Positions 32,748 through 40,207 of a stretch of DNA of 43,529 nt are shown piece after piece. The notes under the pieces were generated by a model. The model did not search any database. It was not told the origin of the DNA and saw only the letters and a list, made by a program, of their open reading frames with translations. This DNA is from an uncultured Acetatifactor sp. GTDB lineage: Bacteria; Bacillota; Clostridia; Lachnospirales; Lachnospiraceae. The stretch spans positions 1 to 43,529 of the forward strand of contig CAJTXE010000037.1 of NCBI GenBank assembly GCA_910580225.1, read 5' to 3'. The translations under genes were made by a program, and so were the position numbers. How positions within the stretch are numbered: position 1 is the stretch's first letter; every line of letters begins with the position of its first letter.

Positions 32748-32782
32748 ATAATAATACCTACCAGATTGGTTGGTATTATTAT
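32748..32782 (-). promoter_or_regulatory. 35-bp dyad operator over the metY promoter
   Basis: Left arm ATAATAATACCTACCA (32748-32763), centre GAT, right arm TGGTTGGTATTATTAT (32767-32782); 15 of 16 positions are complementary. The right end overlaps the -10 box and the centre covers the predicted transcription start. Size and two-part arm structure (ATACC plus ACCA) fit an Rrf2 dimer site, and the Rrf2 gene is in the same unit. Binding is inference. Confidence 0.75.
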
Positions 32783-32806
32783 GGCATCAAAAACCAACCG
32801 TGTCAA
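32778..32806 (-). promoter_or_regulatory. Promoter of the metY unit
   Basis: On the minus strand TTGACA (32806-32801), 17 bp, CATAAT (32783-32778). It matches sigma-A consensus in 11 of 12 positions. Confidence 0.8.
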
Positions 32807-33215
32807 TAGGTAAATGGGATTTTTTGTCTTTTGTGTCTGTCTTTGCTGCAGCGTCTGCTGATGCCGTTTCTGCAAGAACTGTTGCCGCACAGAACGAATT
32901 TCTTCTTCATGGAGCAATTATGCCAGGCTTTCACACGGTCAATTGCAGAGCGTTCTTGTTCCTGGCTGCTTTGATAACCTGGGGTGTCTTCCTCACCTGG
33001 CGCATACACAGCCTGCCTTTGGAAAAAGGATGGGCACTTTTCTCCTGTTTTATTAGAAATGAATATGAGGTGGAGGGCTGCAGGAAAGTATGGCATCATG
33101 TTCCTGAAAAGCGATTATCTGCATGCGCTGACAGGGCCTTCTTTTGTGAACAGGAGTGCTGTTCAAATGTCAGGGGATCGAAGGCGGATGCGGAACCGGA
33201 ATGGGAGGGAAGACA
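32807..33215. other. Intergenic region with repeat copy B
   Basis: It lies between the divergent metY promoter and the methyltransferase gene. It contains repeat copy B (32965-33035). Open frames occur on both strands, but none has a convincing ribosome site. A minus-strand frame through the repeat encodes a protein-like stretch (APGEEDTPGYQSSQEQERSA), possibly part of an old gene. Confidence 0.4.
32965..33035. repeat. Copy B of ~72-bp direct repeat flanking the metY block
   Basis: Same orientation as copy A at 29992-30063, with about 88% identity and one single-base gap in the A-run. It lies ~160 bases upstream of the metY -35 box. The two copies enclose the whole operator-leader-metY-ECF-rrf2 block. 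Confidence 0.85.
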
Positions 33216-33923
33216 ATGCAGTTATTGGAAGAGTATATGCAGGGCCTGAAACAATGGCTTCAGGACACCAAGGATTCGCCCTTGGAGGAAATGTCCGATT
33301 TTTTTGCAAAACGTCTGCAGGGTTATGAGGAACATATGTCGGTTTGGGAGGAATCATACCGGATGTTTGCCGAAATCCTGCCTTTGGATTGCAGGACAAT
33401 TTTGGACCTGGGATGCGGAACCGGACTGGAACTGGACCGAATCTGGAAGCGGAATCCGGACATTGAGGTGACAGGTGTGGATTTGTGTCAAAGTATGTTG
33501 GACAAGTTAAGGGAGAAGCATTCTGATCAGCAGCTTACTATTGTATGTCAGGATTATTTTCAATATGATTTTGGCAGCGGAAAGTGGGACGCGGTGATTT
33601 CTTTTGAAAGCCTGCATCATTTCCTGCCGGAACGAAAACGGGCATTGTACCGGAAAATTTATGAGAGCCTGAAGGCGGGCGGCATCTTCCTTTTGGGGGA
33701 CTATATTGCCAGTTGTGATGAGGAAGAGGCGCTTCTGCGGGGCGTATATCTGGAGAAAAGGAAGCGGTACGGAATACCGGATGAGCGTTTTGTTCATTTT
33801 GATATTCCGTTGACCCTGGAGCATGAAACGGAACTCATACTGGGCGCCGGGTTTGTGATTGAAAAGGTACTGGATAATCCGGATGGCGCAACGCTCATTG
33901 CGGCCGGAAAAAAGTGGCAATGA
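33216..33923 (+). CDS. Class I SAM-dependent methyltransferase
   Basis: A 235-aa enzyme with a Rossmann-type SAM-binding domain: motif I is ILDLGCGTGLELD, motif II ends in VTGVDLCQSML, and the post-motif segment WDAVISFESLHHFLP is the acidic/substrate strand. A C-terminal helical lid follows. The target cannot be assigned. ATG at 33216 follows GGGAGGG; upstream Met codons lack a ribosome site. Its stop lies 36 bases from the end of the convergent ABC exporter gene, with no terminator between them. Confidence 0.85.
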   Translation: MQLLEEYMQGLKQWLQDTKDSPLEEMSDFFAKRLQGYEEHMSVWEESYRMFAEILPLDCRTILDLGCGTGLELDRIWKRNPDIEVTGVDLCQSMLDKLREKHSDQQLTIVCQDYFQYDFGSGKWDAVISFESLHHFLPERKRALYRKIYESLKAGGIFLLGDYIASCDEEEALLRGVYLEKRKRYGIPDERFVHFDIPLTLEHETELILGAGFVIEKVLDNPDGATLIAAGKKWQ

Positions 33924-33959
33924 GCGTGGCTGAACCGTTGCGGCGTGGGCAGGAATTCA

Positions 33960-35771
33960 TCATACAGCACCGTTCCCTGCCTGCGTCAGGTCCAGAATAC
34001 CGTCATATCGTGAAAGCATATCCGGAGTCAGACGGTGCGTGACTGTAATGATAAGACAGTCTTTAAGTCCCATGACCTGTTCTTCGATTTTTTCTGCCGT
34101 TTCCTTGTCCAGATTAGCGGTAAACTCATCCAACAGCAGTACCCGGCTCTTCCTAAGCAGCGCTCTGGCCAGGCTTAGGCGCTGCTTTTCGCCGCCTGAA
34201 AAGTTTTTGCCGTTTTCCTCCACCATGGCGGAAAGCCCCTCCGGAAGAGAATCCACAAGCTCCTTCAATCCTGCCTGCTCCAGGGCGGCTTCGATTTCCT
34301 GCGGGGTGTATTCTTCATGATATAGAGTGATATTATTTTGAATTGTGTCCTGAAACAAAAAGGTATCCTGGGAGACATATGCCACCGTATTTCCCAGATA
34401 CTCCCGTGTCAGCTCCCTCAATTCCACGCCGTCATAACGGATGCTGCCGCTGTAATTGGGATAATAACCCAGAAGCAGGGAAAGAAGCGTACTCTTTCCG
34501 CAGCCGCTTTTTCCGATAACGGCATAATGCTTTCCTGCCCGGAAACGGAAGAAGAGATTGCGGAGGACTTCCCTGGAAAGGGTTTCTTGCCTGGGAGGAT
34601 TTTGCCCCATTGTATGCTCCTCATTTATGTTTTCTCCATATCTGAAAGAAAGCCTATCCAGGATGATTTCCTCCCGGAAGCCGTTTGCTTTCGGAATGTC
34701 GGCCTCTTTCGTATCATGTGCTTTTCTCCTTGAAAGCGCATTTTCTCTGGAAAGTTCTTCTTTCGTAGGACGTGCTTTTTCCCTTGAAAGCTCTTTTTCC
34801 ATAGAATCATTTTTGTCTGTCCGGGGCAGCAAATTCCGGGATGTGATATTTTCTCCCAATAAATGCCGAAACCGTTTTTCCAGAGGCCTGGAGGCGCGGA
34901 AATTAGCCACAATGGAGGGCATGGATTCGATCGGAGAGATGATTTGTCCAATCAAATGTCCGAAGGCAATCACCATTCCCGCGGAAAACATTCCTTTCAG
35001 CGAAAAATAAGACGCCATAGCCATCACCAGTACAGTAGAAAGCAGTCCCACAAAATTTCCCGCATAAGCGCATACCATTCTGCAGTTTATGTTTTGTCTG
35101 TTTGCCGTTTCCATGGCGCGGTTCTTATTATCATGTTTCCGCAGAATGAGGGGCAGGATTCCATAAGAACGAATTAAACGGAATCCGGCGAAATCATCCC
35201 GGATTTCCCCTGTATAGGCCTCCGCGTTTTTTGCAAAGCCCTCCATGCTTTTCTCAAGAGGGGATGTTGTCAGCCTGGTTACGCCCATGGAAAGCAGCGC
35301 CAGGAAGAGCATCAGTACAAGCAGAAGCGGCTGCAGGGAGATGCAGATTGCGGCTGCGGCGATAAAGGACATCAGGCATTCAAACAGATGCAGATGATTG
35401 CCCCAGTACACATTTTCAAACTGGTTCAGGTTATTGCTAAGTTCGTTCATGTATTCCGCGCTGTTCCCGGCATCGAAATCCGCCACGCTTCTGTTCATCA
35501 GCGCAGTAAAAATGTCTCTTTTCAGAGAATACCTTGCGTCCGTCAAAATCCAGGTCTTCATGCATCGGTAAGACAGTGCCACAAGATTGTAAATCACCGC
35601 GTACCCAATCCCTCCCAGAAGGGTCCGAAACAGCACCTCCGCATTTTTTCCCGTACAGTCCACCAACGCGCTCATGACCAGAGAGAATAAGGGACCTGCA
35701 ACGCAGTTGGCCACAAGCAGCGCCGCGGATAATACACAATATCCCTTTTTCCGCAACAGATAACGATACAT
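33960..35771 (-). CDS. ABC exporter, fused membrane and ATPase domains
   Basis: A 603-aa half-transporter. The N-terminal domain (to about residue 300) has six hydrophobic segments. The C-terminal ATPase has Walker A IGKSGCGKST, Q-loop AYVSQDTFLFQDTI, signature FSGGEKQRLSLARALL, Walker B VLLLDEFTANLD and switch TVTHR. Between the two lies a ~60-residue charged linker with repeated LSR(E/R)(K/N)A units, which is longer than usual. It should act as a homodimer or pair with a partner encoded elsewhere. ATG at 35771 has AAAGGAG at nine bases; ATG at 35777 is an alternative. Substrate unknown. Confidence 0.9.
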   Translation of the reverse strand: MYRYLLRKKGYCVLSAALLVANCVAGPLFSLVMSALVDCTGKNAEVLFRTLLGGIGYAVIYNLVALSYRCMKTWILTDARYSLKRDIFTALMNRSVADFDAGNSAEYMNELSNNLNQFENVYWGNHLHLFECLMSFIAAAAICISLQPLLLVLMLFLALLSMGVTRLTTSPLEKSMEGFAKNAEAYTGEIRDDFAGFRLIRSYGILPLILRKHDNKNRAMETANRQNINCRMVCAYAGNFVGLLSTVLVMAMASYFSLKGMFSAGMVIAFGHLIGQIISPIESMPSIVANFRASRPLEKRFRHLLGENITSRNLLPRTDKNDSMEKELSREKARPTKEELSRENALSRRKAHDTKEADIPKANGFREEIILDRLSFRYGENINEEHTMGQNPPRQETLSREVLRNLFFRFRAGKHYAVIGKSGCGKSTLLSLLLGYYPNYSGSIRYDGVELRELTREYLGNTVAYVSQDTFLFQDTIQNNITLYHEEYTPQEIEAALEQAGLKELVDSLPEGLSAMVEENGKNFSGGEKQRLSLARALLRKSRVLLLDEFTANLDKETAEKIEEQVMGLKDCLIITVTHRLTPDMLSRYDGILDLTQAGNGAV

Positions 35772-35912
35772 ATGCATTTACTCCTTTTCCTTTGTTTTTG
35801 GATATTTACAGAATACCTTATGGGGAAATGGTTTCCAAGCAATCTGCGGTTGCATTCATTACAACAGAGCATTGTATATAAACGCTTTTTTACATAAACT
35901 TCTGTATCGGAA

Positions 35913-35941
35913 TTGTGTGTTCGGCGAAAATAGATTATAAT
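35913..35941 (+). promoter_or_regulatory. Promoter of the 253-aa methyltransferase
   Basis: TTGTGT (35913-35918), 17 bp, TATAAT (35936-35941). The start codon is 52 bases downstream behind GGGAGAGGGAG. Confidence 0.65.
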
Positions 35942-35992
35942 AATACGGATATCTCGGGAATTGTATAGTCGTTTGCTGCGGGGAGAGGGAGT

Positions 35993-36754
35993 ATGGAAAA
36001 AGAAAATTTGCTTTTCTATGATGAATACGAAGCGTTTTATGAAATGGCGGAAAAATCTACGGCATTTCGTACATTTTGCCATGATGCGTTTGGGCAGGAT
36101 TTTTCGCAGGATGGATTTAGTGACATTGCGCAAATAGATATGATACTGCCGTATATTCCGGCAAAAGAGGACGTTTATATATTGGATATCGGCTGCGGAA
36201 ACGGAAAAATGTTGGGATATTTACAAAAAAAGACAGGCGCATTTATTCATGGCTTTGATTACTCCCGAAAAGCAATCGCAAATGCAAGGGCGTTATTTAC
36301 GGATAGGGCAGATTTTCAGGAGGGAATCATCGGCGAGATGGAATATCCGAATGAAACTTTTGACGTCGTTGTATCCATGGATACCATGTACTTTGCCAAA
36401 GATATGAGTGCCTTTGTGGCACAGATAAAGAGGTGGCTAAAGCCCCAGGGGATTTTGTTTGCAGGCTATCAGGAGGGGGAACTGGTTCCGCGGACCCGGG
36501 ATGAATATACCACAGAATTGGCGAAAGCCCTGAAAAAGAATCAGATGAAATATGATGTAAGAAATATCACAAAACAAACTTATGAATTACTGAAAACGAA
36601 ACGAGAAGCCGCCATGATGCATAAAGCAGATTTTGAGAATGAGAAGCACGGGAAATGGTTTGATCTGTTAATGATGCAGACAATGTGGTCTGAACAATCC
36701 TATCAGCAGTTTAAGGGCGCAATGGCCAGATATATTTATACAGCAGGAAAATAA
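35993..36754 (+). CDS. Class I SAM-dependent methyltransferase, ubiE-like
   Basis: A 253-aa methyltransferase. An N-terminal helical part (about 60 residues, rich in acidic and aromatic residues) precedes SAM motif I YILDIGCGNGKMLGYL; the acidic residue binding ribose is in IHGFDYSRKAI, and FDVVVSMDTMYFAKDM and WLKPQGILFAGY are the later Rossmann motifs. The last ~80 residues are helical. The gene is divergent from the ABC exporter, with 215 bases between starts, and might share regulation with it. It is not a close copy of the methyltransferase at 33.2 kb. Substrate unknown. Confidence 0.85.
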   Translation: MEKENLLFYDEYEAFYEMAEKSTAFRTFCHDAFGQDFSQDGFSDIAQIDMILPYIPAKEDVYILDIGCGNGKMLGYLQKKTGAFIHGFDYSRKAIANARALFTDRADFQEGIIGEMEYPNETFDVVVSMDTMYFAKDMSAFVAQIKRWLKPQGILFAGYQEGELVPRTRDEYTTELAKALKKNQMKYDVRNITKQTYELLKTKREAAMMHKADFENEKHGKWFDLLMMQTMWSEQSYQQFKGAMARYIYTAGK

Positions 36755-36801
36755 GTTTTTTCACGTCTTCTTTTAAACGTAATAACGGTTCGGAAATGGT
36801 G
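36751..36801 (+). repeat. Direct repeat, copy 1
   Basis: It begins at the methyltransferase stop codon. About 84% identical over 51 bases to 36932-36982, with a perfect core CTTTTAAACGTAATAACGGT followed by TC. Both copies start with a G-A-A-A-A-T-A-A-G-like stop region. Confidence 0.75.
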
Positions 36802-36931
36802 TTGAACTGTTACAGGGATGTACGCAGGGTCCCGATTCTTCAAAGTGCTGAAGTATCAGATTCCAAAGTCCCAAATGTCACAAAGGATGTCACAATAGAA
36901 GTAAAAAAAGGAAAACAACGGTTAGTGGGAA

Positions 36932-36982
36932 ATAAGCATTTTTGCATTTTCTTTTAAACGTAATAACGGTTCAGAAAGGGCG
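36932..36982 (+). repeat. Direct repeat, copy 2
   Basis: 181 bases downstream of copy 1 in the same orientation. It lies just after the 3' end of the convergent HTH/TPR gene, which stops at 36990. The DNA between the copies includes a tandem TGTCACAA pair and is otherwise featureless. Confidence 0.75.
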
Positions 36983-36989
36983 TCCGGAT

Positions 36990-37943
36990 TCAGAGCTGCT
37001 GCAGCGCCTGTTCCGTTGCTTCCTTAATATAAGGCTCCAGTTTCACCCGGGGCATCAGGGAGAGTACCATTTCCCTGGTGACAGTGTATTTTTCGGTGAG
37101 ATTCCTGGCCTTGTAGAATTTCGTCAGTTCCCACAACAGGGAAAATTTGTCAAAGTCCTGGCCATAATCCAATACGGTTTCCCGGTGTTTCTCAACGTAT
37201 TCGATTTCCTCGATTTTAAGCGCTGCCAGAAGGCAGCGTTGCCACAGGGCGGCATTGTCAGAAGATGGAGGCGTCATCAGCGCAATGACTGCCTCTTCCG
37301 TTTCCTGCATTTTCAACAGCTCCTCGTCATAGCCCAGATCGCACAGCGCTTCAAAGTAGAGCAGGAGTGTGTCCGCACAGGGAGATTCCCGGAAATTTTT
37401 TTCGCATTCCAGACGTATCTGACGATTTTTCCCCAACATGGTATGCAATTGCACCCGCTGCAGGCGGAAGGGCATTTCCCCGGTTTTCTGTGCCAGTTTT
37501 TCCGCCAAATCCAGTGCTCTCCGGCCGGATTCCCATCCCTGCTGCAGCAGCAAATGCATTTTATTGCTTTCCAGTCGGATTTTATCCCGCTCCAGTTCTG
37601 CCGTATCTCCGATGCTGTTTTCCAATTGCCGTTCTATGGTCTGAAGCTGCGAGTCGAGACAGTCCATGGCTTCCCGGAAAGAAATGTCATCTCTCAAAAC
37701 AGAATATCGCAGCACCAGGTCAACTGCCCTGTCCACGGGGGACCTGCCGAATAATTCGTCCATGCTCACCCCGAAGAAATCCGCAATTCTCGGCAGCAGG
37801 GTTACATCCGGCGTGCCGTTTCCAACCTCCCATTTGGATATGGTCTGGGGTACCAGAAACAGATATTCCGCAAGTTGTGTCTGGGTAATGTTTTTGGCTT
37901 TTCTAAGGGCGGCTATTTTTTCTCCAATTGTCAGGCTCATCAT
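36990..37943 (-). CDS. XRE-family regulator with helical-repeat C-terminal domain
   Basis: A 317-aa protein. The N-terminal HTH (residues ~7-65) reads KAKNITQTQLAEYLFLVPQT, then ISKWEVGNGTPDVTLL and MDELFG. From ~95 on it is all helical with TPR-like helix pairs (ESGRRALDLAEKLAQKTGEM, CEKNFRESPCADTLLLYFEA). This layout is shared by Rgg/PlcR-type peptide-responsive regulators and by many Clostridia helix-turn-helix/TPR regulators, so a peptide ligand is possible but unproven. GGAGG lies before the double ATG at 37943/37940. It is divergent from the serine hydrolase, across the minisatellite. Confidence 0.85.
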   Translation of the reverse strand: MMSLTIGEKIAALRKAKNITQTQLAEYLFLVPQTISKWEVGNGTPDVTLLPRIADFFGVSMDELFGRSPVDRAVDLVLRYSVLRDDISFREAMDCLDSQLQTIERQLENSIGDTAELERDKIRLESNKMHLLLQQGWESGRRALDLAEKLAQKTGEMPFRLQRVQLHTMLGKNRQIRLECEKNFRESPCADTLLLYFEALCDLGYDEELLKMQETEEAVIALMTPPSSDNAALWQRCLLAALKIEEIEYVEKHRETVLDYGQDFDKFSLLWELTKFYKARNLTEKYTVTREMVLSLMPRVKLEPYIKEATEQALQQL

Positions 37944-38050
37944 CCATATCCTCCATTTTACCCCAATTATACTATAGTTGGTTGCGGCATGGAACAGGTT
38001 TTAAAAGAAATTTACGGGCATTTTTATTCCCATTTTTATGCAAATGGCGG

Positions 38051-38079
38051 TAGAAAACAGGGAATGGATGGTGTATAAT
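38051..38079 (+). promoter_or_regulatory. Promoter of the serine hydrolase gene
   Basis: TAGAAA (38051-38056), 17 bp, TATAAT (38074-38079), immediately before the minisatellite. The upstream block GGTAGAAAACAGGGAA is identical to that before the 171-aa protein gene at 24.87 kb. Confidence 0.6.
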
Positions 38080-38084
38080 GAAAC

Positions 38085-38306
38085 AGGAAAAAGGAGAGAA
38101 GCATAGTAAGGGGATATGTAGAAGACAGGAAAGAGAAGAATAATAAGGGGAAATGCAGAATACAGAGAAGAGAAGAATAATAAGGGGAAATGCAGAATAC
38201 AGGAAAGAGAAGAATAATAAGGGGAAATGCAGAATACAGGAAAGAGAAGCACAATAAGGGGAAATGTAGAATACAGGAAAGAGAAGCATAGTATGAGGAG
38301 ATGCGA
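38085..38306 (+). repeat. 37-bp minisatellite in the 5' UTR of the serine hydrolase
   Basis: The GGGG block recurs at 38110, 38147, 38184, 38221 and 38258, and its changed form GAGG at 38295, each exactly 37 bases apart. The unit is close to AGGAAAGAGAAGAATAATAA followed by GGGGAAATGCAGAATAC. The inner copies are nearly identical; the outer two are diverged. The last copy carries the GAGGAG ribosome site of the gene at 38309. No spacers are present, so it is not a CRISPR array. Confidence 0.95.
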
Positions 38307-38308
38307 AA

Positions 38309-40165
38309 ATGTCTGATAAGAAGAAAGTATTTGAGGAGACAAGCGGCAGGCGCAGCGGAAGCAGCCCTGCACTGGCGGAGTGGATGCAGGAGAAACTGGA
38401 CAATATTCTTCGGGAAACGGGAATCACGGCGGTGTGTGCAGCCGTCTGTGCGGAGGGTGAGCTTCTGGCGGCAGCCTGCGCAGGAACAAGGGGATTCGAG
38501 GACAGCGAAGCCAGGGTGGACGATTTATATAACATCGGGTCCGTCTCAAAGGTTTATGTGACGGCGGCCATTATGAAACTGGTGCAGGAGGGCAAAGTAT
38601 GTCTGGACGAACCGGTGAATACTTATCTGCCGGACTGGAAACTGGCGGATGAACGTTACAGGGAAATCACTGTCAGGATGCTTTTGAATCATTCCTCCGG
38701 CATACCGGGAACCAATCTTCATGATCATCTTGTGCCGGAGGAAGGGGAGGCGTTGTTTACGGGAAAATACCGGAATACACCGGAATACTGGGGTTCCATG
38801 AAGCTGCGTGCCAGGCCGGGCAGTTTTTCCAGTTACAGCAATGACGGCTTTGACCTGCTTGCGGAAGTGGTGGAGGCGGTGACAGGGGAGCCGTATATTC
38901 AGTGGTTGAGGGAAGAGATCGCGCTGCCGGCGGGGCTTTCCTCCGTGGGAGCCGGAAGGCGGCTTGCGGAAGGCTATGTGAAGGTCTCCTGCAGGGGAAA
39001 TGAACCGGAATATTATAACTGCTTCGGCGCAGGCGCAATTCATACCACAATTCCGGAGTGCGCCCTGTTCGGTTCCCTTTTTATTGATTCCCATGGGATC
39101 ATCGGGCAGGATTGTCTGGATGAGACCAGGCGTCCCCAGGGGGTGACTTTTCTCCAGGGAGCATACGATGCGTCCAATTTCTGCCTGGGGTGGGATTCTC
39201 TTTACACCAGAAACCGGATTCCGTTGGGAGAAGGGGCAGTGGTAAAGGACGGCGGCACGGAGCAGTTTGAGAGTTACCTTCTGGTGAGTCCTGCCCGGAG
39301 GCTGTCGCTGGCTGTTGCGGCTACCAGTGACGGCGATATCTGGTGGCTTGAGGTGTTGGAAGACATTGGAAGGGAAGCCCTGAAAGTCTTGGAAGAGGAG
39401 CGGAAGGGAGAAGCTGAACACGGAGACAGAGCCGGGGCTGACCGGAATCCCCAGGAGACCGGGGAAGGTGCGGAAAAAGAGGAATCCGGGGAGGCAGGCA
39501 GTGCGGAAAATGAGGAATCTGTGGAGGCAGGCAGCGCCGAAAATGAGGAAGCCGGGGAACAGGCAAAAGCTTCTGCTGCCGTGGAGCCGGGGATGGAAGA
39601 GAAGGTGCCCCTGGATATTTCCCGAAAATACAGCGGACTGGCATACGGCAGCTGCAGAGTCTATCACTTTTCCGTTTGTGAAAATACGTTAAATACGGAA
39701 ATCCTGGAAGAGGGCGTCTGGAAAAAGGAAGAGGAATTAAGCGATTTTCAGTGGGATGGGAAATGCTTTGCAAAAGGTGAGTATGACAAAATTCTGGCGG
39801 AGGAATATAACGGAAATATCTACTATATCAGGTGGGGCGAGGCTTTCTGCCAGAAAAACAGCGGATATCCTGCCCCGGGAACACTTTGGCCCGGTCTGGT
39901 GGGAACCTGTTTTACAGCGGAAGGAGAGGATGCTGTCTTCCACAAAATATGCCTGGAAGCCGTTAATGAGGAAAATGTGCTGTTGTTTACCACAGACCAT
40001 GAGGAATACCCTGTTGTGCCCCTTGTATGTGATCCGCGAAAGGAAAATGAAACTTGCCTGATTTCAGAGACGGACAGGGATGGGATTGTTTTCCGTCTGG
40101 AACAGGAGGGGGAGCAGTTCTGGCTGTGCACAGGGACGGACAGGTACAGGGCCGAGGAAAAATAG
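38309..40165 (+). CDS. Beta-lactamase-family serine hydrolase
   Basis: A 618-aa protein. The class C/penicillin-binding-protein-like domain spans about residues 20-365 with the catalytic S78-x-x-K81 (GSVSKVY), Y176-S-N (SSYSNDGF) and a possible third motif VVKDGGTE. A Glu-rich linker (residues ~370-430) includes two and a half 11-residue repeats. The C-terminal ~190 residues are beta-rich and unassigned. No signal peptide is visible, so unlike true beta-lactamases it should be cytoplasmic; such proteins are often esterases or peptidases. It starts behind the last minisatellite unit, which supplies its ribosome site. Confidence 0.87.
   Translation: MSDKKKVFEETSGRRSGSSPALAEWMQEKLDNILRETGITAVCAAVCAEGELLAAACAGTRGFEDSEARVDDLYNIGSVSKVYVTAAIMKLVQEGKVCLDEPVNTYLPDWKLADERYREITVRMLLNHSSGIPGTNLHDHLVPEEGEALFTGKYRNTPEYWGSMKLRARPGSFSSYSNDGFDLLAEVVEAVTGEPYIQWLREEIALPAGLSSVGAGRRLAEGYVKVSCRGNEPEYYNCFGAGAIHTTIPECALFGSLFIDSHGIIGQDCLDETRRPQGVTFLQGAYDASNFCLGWDSLYTRNRIPLGEGAVVKDGGTEQFESYLLVSPARRLSLAVAATSDGDIWWLEVLEDIGREALKVLEEERKGEAEHGDRAGADRNPQETGEGAEKEESGEAGSAENEESVEAGSAENEEAGEQAKASAAVEPGMEEKVPLDISRKYSGLAYGSCRVYHFSVCENTLNTEILEEGVWKKEEELSDFQWDGKCFAKGEYDKILAEEYNGNIYYIRWGEAFCQKNSGYPAPGTLWPGLVGTCFTAEGEDAVFHKICLEAVNEENVLLFTTDHEEYPVVPLVCDPRKENETCLISETDRDGIVFRLEQEGEQFWLCTGTDRYRAEEK
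39479..39560 (+). repeat. 33-bp in-frame repeats in the hydrolase linker
   Basis: Two full units (39479-39511 and 39512-39544) encoding EES(G/V)EAGSAEN, and a partial third (EEAGEQ). The first two differ at few bases. Confidence 0.85.
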
Positions 40166-40207
40166 GGTAAACGGGTTTATTTTTTGGGAAGGGATGATGG
40201 CAGGCGG

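Noticed and set aside
32490..32770. SAM riboswitch upstream of metY
   Set aside because: The conserved SAM-I core (the GAGGGA- and GGCCC-type blocks of the S-box) is absent, and no terminator hairpin precedes metY.
38085..38306. CRISPR array
   Set aside because: The 37-bp units are contiguous with no unique spacers, and no cas genes are near.
37972..38535. Minus-strand frames reading SAFPLIILLF-type repeats
   Set aside because: They are translations of the 37-bp minisatellite; the unit is not a multiple of three, so all frames stay open by chance of composition, and no ribosome site is seen.
38546..39667. 373-codon minus-strand open frame opposite the serine hydrolase
   Set aside because: It is a shadow of a gene with catalytic motifs, with no start signal.
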